Source: Bagarius yarrelli (taxonomy: Eukaryota > Chordata > Actinopteri > Siluriformes > Sisoridae). From it: DNA of 64,000 bases. Below the pieces are notes generated by a model that was given only the letters and a program-made list of their open reading frames with translations, searched no databases and was not told the DNA's origin. Of the stretch, positions 60,415-64,000 are shown one piece after another. The translations under genes were made by a program, and so were the position numbers. Numbering within the stretch: the stretch's first letter is position 1; every line of letters begins with the position of its first letter. The stretch is from positions 2,972,597-3,036,596 of the forward strand of contig VCAZ01000001.1 of NCBI GenBank assembly GCA_005784505.1, in the 5' to 3' direction.

Positions 60415-60745
60415 GCGGCCGCCCGGTGGCTTATTGGTTAGCACTGTTGCCTCACAGCAAGAAGGCCTGAAGTACCTTTCTGTTGGGAGTTTGTATGTTC
60501 ATTCCCTGTGCTTGTGTGGGTTTACTCCGGGTTCTCCAGTTTCCTCCCACAGTCCAAAAACATGTATGTTCGATTGATTGGTGATTCTAAATTCCCCATA
60601 AGAGTGAGTGTGAGTGTGTGTGTGTGTGTGGCCCCGTGATGGACTGGGGATATGTCCAGGGTGTACCCCTCCTGTCTTTCGCCCTTTCAGAGACAGCCAG
60701 GATAGACTCCAGCAGATCCCTGTGACCCTGAATTAAGCAATATGA
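60415..60745 (+). mobile_element. retroposon family D, copy 5 (most complete)
   Basis: Head GCGGCCGCCCGGTGGCTTAT then TGGTTAGCACTGTTGCCTCA looks tRNA-like (A-box region). The full core GTTTCCTCCCACAGTCCAAA, CTAAATTCCCCATAAGAGTG, CAGGGTGTACCCCTCCTGTC and ATAGACTCCAGCAGATCCCT follows. Confidence 0.8.
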
Positions 60746-60970
60746 ATGAAATAATACATTTTATTAAGTCTCATATAACGTTTTTTTAACAGAATGAACC
60801 ACAATATATTATTCTAATCAAATACTAATGCAGAATGTTTGATGTATCCTGTAAAAATGAGGTTTTAAAACATCTTTTCTTGATTATAATGACGGCTGTT
60901 CCCTTCAATTGTAAAAAAAATCTGCCGCCATAGTAAATGTAGGATATCCGTCACTGAATAAGTATCAGGA

Positions 60971-61060
60971 ACTTCATTTCCCAGCAGCGCTTCGTCTTCT
61001 TTGCGCATGCGTAGTTCCCACTAACGACGCGCGAATATTCTGTTTTCTAAAATGGTGGCG
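60971..61060 (+). promoter_or_regulatory. nup50: nup50 housekeeping-type core promoter
   Basis: Three motifs typical of TATA-less vertebrate housekeeping promoters lie within 90 bp. They are an SBS/ZNF143-like ACTTCATTTCCCAGCAGCGC at 60971-60990, an NRF1 palindrome TGCGCATGCG at 61002-61011, and a YY1-type AAAATGGTGGCG at 61049-61060. YY1 sites of this form usually sit at or just after the start site, so transcription probably begins around 61030-61060. CpG density is raised here relative to its flanks. No TATA box is seen. Confidence 0.75.
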
Positions 61061-61223
61061 TGTGTTGGTGAAAACTGCCGGTTGTTGTTTTAGGACCTGT
61101 AAAAGTGCAACTTTGTCTCCGGAATATAAACTACAGGAACAATTGTTAATATTGCCGTGATTCGTCAGAAAGGTGTGTATTTGACTGTACGATAAGTTTT
61201 GACAGACAAAAGGAAGTAACTTG
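61040..61223 (+). other. nup50: nup50 non-coding exon 1 (predicted)
   Basis: This stretch lies downstream of the promoter motifs and has no suitable coding start for NUP50. Two donors are possible: AAAG|GTGTGT with GT at 61173, and TTG|GTGAGT with GT at 61224, the latter being the better match. The exon end is therefore uncertain by about 50 bp, and both may be used. NUP50 genes with a 5'UTR-only first exon fit the next exon starting just 10 bp before the ATG. Confidence 0.55.
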
Positions 61224-61581
61224 GTGAGTTTCTGTTTGATATAGCGTGTCGTTTGCTAAGAGCTAACACGCTAAGGGGAGACATGGAATGACTGGGAGCA
61301 TTTTATTAATGACATTTCTCATAAATTACCACACAACGTTAAGATGAAAACAAAATAAAAACTTACTGGAAGAATTACATATATTATTTCATAAGTAGCG
61401 AAAAAAGACTCTCTGACTACCGACCATGTACACCGCCTGGCCGGTTCGCTTAGTTAGCCAGCATGCTAAAGTTACGGCTAGCCGTGCAGTGTGTTTGCGT
61501 CGTGCTGTACTTTTAATAGTACGTAAAAATAAGAAACTGCGGTTTTTTTTCTATTTGCATTCTGCTAAAAATAAAAAAAGG

Positions 61582-61755
61582 GGAAGTGATGGCTCAAGAT
61601 TAAGGTGTCGGACTACCAACCCTAAGATTGTGGGTTCGATTCCCAGCTCCACCAAGCCACCACCGCTGTGCCCCTGAGTAAGGCCCTTAATAGCTCCGAT
61701 GTAAAAATGAAATAATTGTAAGTCTGAATACGGACGTCTACCAAATGCTGTAAAA
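61582..61755 (+). mobile_element. tRNA-derived SINE, family A, in nup50 intron 1
   Basis: GAAGTGATGGCTCAAGATTA head, GGGTTCGATTCCC B box, CCCCTGAGTAAGGCCCTTAA, and a tail GTAAGTCTGAATACGGACGT. Confidence 0.8.
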
Positions 61756-61940
61756 AATAAAAATGACAGTAAATCTCACCTTTATGCTAATTAATTGCAA
61801 ATTTTTTAATTTAGTTTGCTGATTGACTTTTATTCTATTACCCTTATTTAATAGAAATAGGAACTTGGATTCAAGCTATTCTGTTAAACTTCTGTCCCCA
61901 CTAGGACTGCGTGTATTGGCAAGAGGGCTTCACGATAATA

Positions 61941-62013
<73 letters not shown>
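61941..62013. repeat. (TG)9(TA)27 compound microsatellite
   Basis: TG array running directly into a TA array in nup50 intron 1. Confidence 0.95.
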
Positions 62014-62016
<3 letters not shown>

Positions 62017-62181
62017 GTGTATATCCGAGTATATCCGATTCCAAAATCGATTCTTAATCTTCTAAGAATCTTCTAATCTTCTGCTGTAAATACGTGTTTA
62101 CATCTTCACATTTTAACCAGAATTGGTGTTTCTATGCTTTTTGTTTATAGTTGGAATTTCTATGACATCATCATCCATCTT

Positions 62182-62203
62182 TTAAAAAAAAAAAAAAAAA
62201 AAA
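62182..62203. repeat. A-tract
   Basis: About 22 consecutive A residues in nup50 intron 1. Confidence 0.85.
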
Positions 62204-62934
62204 GATCATTTGGTTTCATAAATTTTCTTTAATTAATAAAGTCGTGTTCAGGATAAAGACGCTCTGAATGAAACACCCAAACGTCAGGTTATTATAACAA
62301 TTATAAGTAAGGACACGCTGTGCCTCGACTCATGCACCTGTAACAGTGTGTGAAACCCTGTGTTATCCACCGCGGAGAACCGGCACAAATCCCTGGTGAT
62401 AAAACCGCCACAATTCCCTTCGGCTTTCTGTTAGAATCCGATGAAAGCTTTGCGAAGTGTTTCCACGCAGTCGATTTTACATTGGATGTTGATTTGATGT
62501 CCATTTTTGTTTAAAGTCTCCAGCATTCGTACGTCCCAGCGTCAGTCAGTGCTCATGTAACAGACTAAACTGTTTATTAAGCTTAGATGTGGTAATTTTG
62601 TGTCAGCGCTCATTCTGTGTGTGGGGGGTAAATGCATTTTTACCCCTTGGGGCTTGCTGTAGTTTAAGGGTGCATACGCACAGGGGTGTGAGACAGAAGA
62701 ATAAGTTGCGAACACGCGTCTGTATCTAATAAACCAGTTCAGTGCATTTTGGACTGCTCTAGTTCTTTATTTTATAAAATTCAAGACAAATGCTCGGTTA
62801 CACGTGTAATTTTTTTTTGTTTCTTGCACCCTCACTCACAGATCCCCACCGTCGCCATATAATTTTAATTTAGAATCGATTCTGGACTAAATCGATTTAG
62901 GACTCGTTAGAGAAAGAATTGGGATGAATAAATT

Positions 62935-63223
62935 TTTCCCCCACCCCTAATACATATTACAATAAATGAGTCCCGATACAATATATTGCGATATAATCGC
63001 AATACATTAAAAAATAAAATGTAGCAAAAATAGCTATTATTTTTCTTTGTGTTTGCTTCTGAAATAATGTCCGTATGTGTCAGAAGCAATTACAGGAACG
63101 GAGGAGGAAGTCGTTGGACACACGCTAAAGGTTTAATTAAATATTAACGTAATGTACATATATATAGATACTAGGGGTTAGTATACCGATACGTTATTCA
63201 CGCCAAGTTATTACACAGCCCTA
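62935..63223 (+). mobile_element. CGATA-type MITE, copy 4, in nup50 intron 1
   Basis: Contains GTTTGCTTCTGAAATAATG, the GGAGGAGGAAGTC block and the terminal TTACACAGCCCTA, matching copies 1 and 2 in order and orientation. Confidence 0.6.
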
Positions 63224-63239
63224 CTCTCCAGAATATCTG

Positions 63240-63425
63240 TAAAAGATGGACTGCTAATTAAAAGATCAGGGTTTGAGGTCCAGCACCACCACCAAGTTAC
63301 CACTCCCCCCCCAGCATGGCCCTTAACCCCTAATTGCTCAGTTGTTAAAAAAAAAAAAAAAAAAAAAAGAGAGATAAATGCAAGTCGGATTGAATAAGGG
63401 TGTCTGCCGAAATGCCATTAATGTT
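63240..63425 (+). mobile_element. SINE family A, immediately upstream of the nup50 splice acceptor
   Basis: ATGGACTGCTAATTAAAAGA, CAGCACCACCACCAAGTTAC, GGCCCTTAACCCCTAATTGC, an internal A21 expansion (63348-63368), then GAGATAAATGCAAGTCGGAT and TGTCTGCCGAAATGCC. The head is partly lost. Confidence 0.75.
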
Positions 63426-63462
63426 AATGTACGTGTGAAATTATTTATTCATTTTATCCCAG

Positions 63463-63541
63463 AAAATCTGTGATGGCTAAACGGATCGCCGAGAAGGAGC
63501 TAACAGACAGGAACTGGGATCAGGAAGACGAAGGAGAAGAG
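63463..63541 (+). CDS. nup50: nup50 first coding exon (CDS 63473-63541, partial gene)
   Basis: NUP50 is a mobile nuclear-basket nucleoporin that binds importin-alpha and displaces cargo at the end of import. The exon follows an acceptor TTTATCCCAG (AG at 63461-63462), carries 10 nt of 5'UTR, then ATG at 63473. It encodes 23 residues beginning MAKRIAEKELTDRNWDQEDE and ending GEE, then splices in phase 0 at GTAATA (from 63542). Human NUP50 as I recall begins MAKRNAEKELTDRNWDQEDE, a near-perfect match. This segment is the N-terminal importin-alpha-binding element known from structures. The FG-repeat and Ran-binding regions lie beyond the window end. Codons read cleanly with no disruption. Confidence 0.95.
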
Positions 63542-64000
63542 GTAATAGAACATCATTATAAGACGTGTAAACATTCTGTGACGTTTTATTAAAAATGCAA
63601 TTTATTTGACATTTTAAATCGGATTTAAGTTATTCTGTTAAAACTAATTCTGTTGTATTCTGTCCCGTGTAGGGGTTTCTATTAGCAGGGGGTTTGACAA
63701 TATGATGCCTATCACGATAAATCAGTCACAATACTTTATATTACGATAAATTAGTCATGATTAATTAATTTATTTTGATGAATTTTGTTGGAACACATGT
63801 GATGCTGTTTTTACTTTTTGATGCAAACTTTACATTTTACCTGTGCTCTTGACACACCTTCAAAAAAACTTATCCTTAAAGTGGGTACAGCAGTGGTTTT
63901 TTCCCCCAAAAAATATTTTAAGGTCCCCCTTCACATTTAATGATATCACTCTGGGTATTTCTTGCATTTCGTGTTTCCAGTATTGCTGTACTGTGACCCG
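63542..64000 (+). other. nup50: nup50 intron 2 (partial)
   Basis: Starts at the GTAATA donor. It is AT-rich and contains a fragment resembling the CGATA-type MITE family near 63674-63780. No further exon is visible before the window ends. Confidence 0.6.
63674..63780 (+). mobile_element. fragment like the CGATA-type MITE
   Basis: ATCACGATAAATCAGTCAC and nearby TTACGATAAATTAGTCATG resemble the 5' part of the element that ends about 450 bp upstream. Only one end is recognisable. Confidence 0.3.

Larger units (their letters stand above)
46331..60960. other. phf21b-nup50 intergenic region
   Basis: About 14.6 kb with no convincing coding exon. It holds SINEs and retroposons, long TA, GATA and GGAT arrays, a duplicated LINE-like fragment, and single-copy stretches (46.9-47.1, 50.2-50.3 and 57.4-57.6 kb) that look regulatory rather than coding. 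Minor repeats aside, 51.9-54.7 and 56.2-56.9 kb show nothing I can name. Confidence 0.7.
61224..63462 (+). other. nup50: nup50 intron 1
   Basis: About 2.2 kb between the predicted non-coding exon and the first coding exon. It is largely repeat-derived: a SINE (61582-61755), a TG/TA array (61941-62013), an A-tract, a MITE (62935-63223) and a second SINE ending within about 40 bp of the splice acceptor. I see no coding sequence in it. Confidence 0.65.

Overview
The window looks like nuclear DNA from a ray-finned fish (teleost). It is AT-rich, intron and intergenic in character, and carries many dinucleotide and tetranucleotide microsatellites. It also holds many tRNA-derived SINEs and MITEs of types common in fish, with no bacterial-style ORFs. 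The style of the SINE 3' tails suggests an ostariophysan such as a catfish, but that is only a guess. Nearly all the long open frames here are chance frames or fall in repeats.

Two real protein-coding genes can be recognised, both only by their 5' ends. (1) On the minus strand is a PHF21-family gene, called phf21b from its neighbour. Its first coding exon is at 45841-45894 and an 11-codon in-frame microexon is at 45312-45344. A CpG-containing promoter region lies near 45.9-46.3 kb. I could not find the next exon, so roughly 1-45311 is read as one very large intron. (2) On the plus strand is nup50. It has a housekeeping-type promoter at about 60.97-61.06 kb, a non-coding first exon, and a first coding exon at 63463-63541. 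The two genes diverge head to head about 15 kb apart, which matches the PHF21B/NUP50 arrangement I recall from human chromosome 22q13.

Layout: 1-45.3 kb is the presumed phf21b intron 2, with hAT-like, Tc1-like and other inverted-repeat elements, three SINE families, microsatellites and several complex, non-repetitive stretches that could be regulatory. 45.3-46.3 kb holds the phf21b 5' exons and promoter. 46.3-60.95 kb is intergenic, with five copies of one retroposon family ending in GGAT/GAAT tails, a recent 211-bp duplication inside a GATA array, a long TA array, and a candidate conserved non-coding element near 57.4-57.6 kb. 60.95-64 kb is the nup50 5' region, with SINE and MITE insertions in its first intron.

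I found no new multi-gene system. The observations most worth checking are the phf21b microexon, the conserved divergent gene pair, the nested transposon with an intact target duplication, and the candidate non-coding elements.
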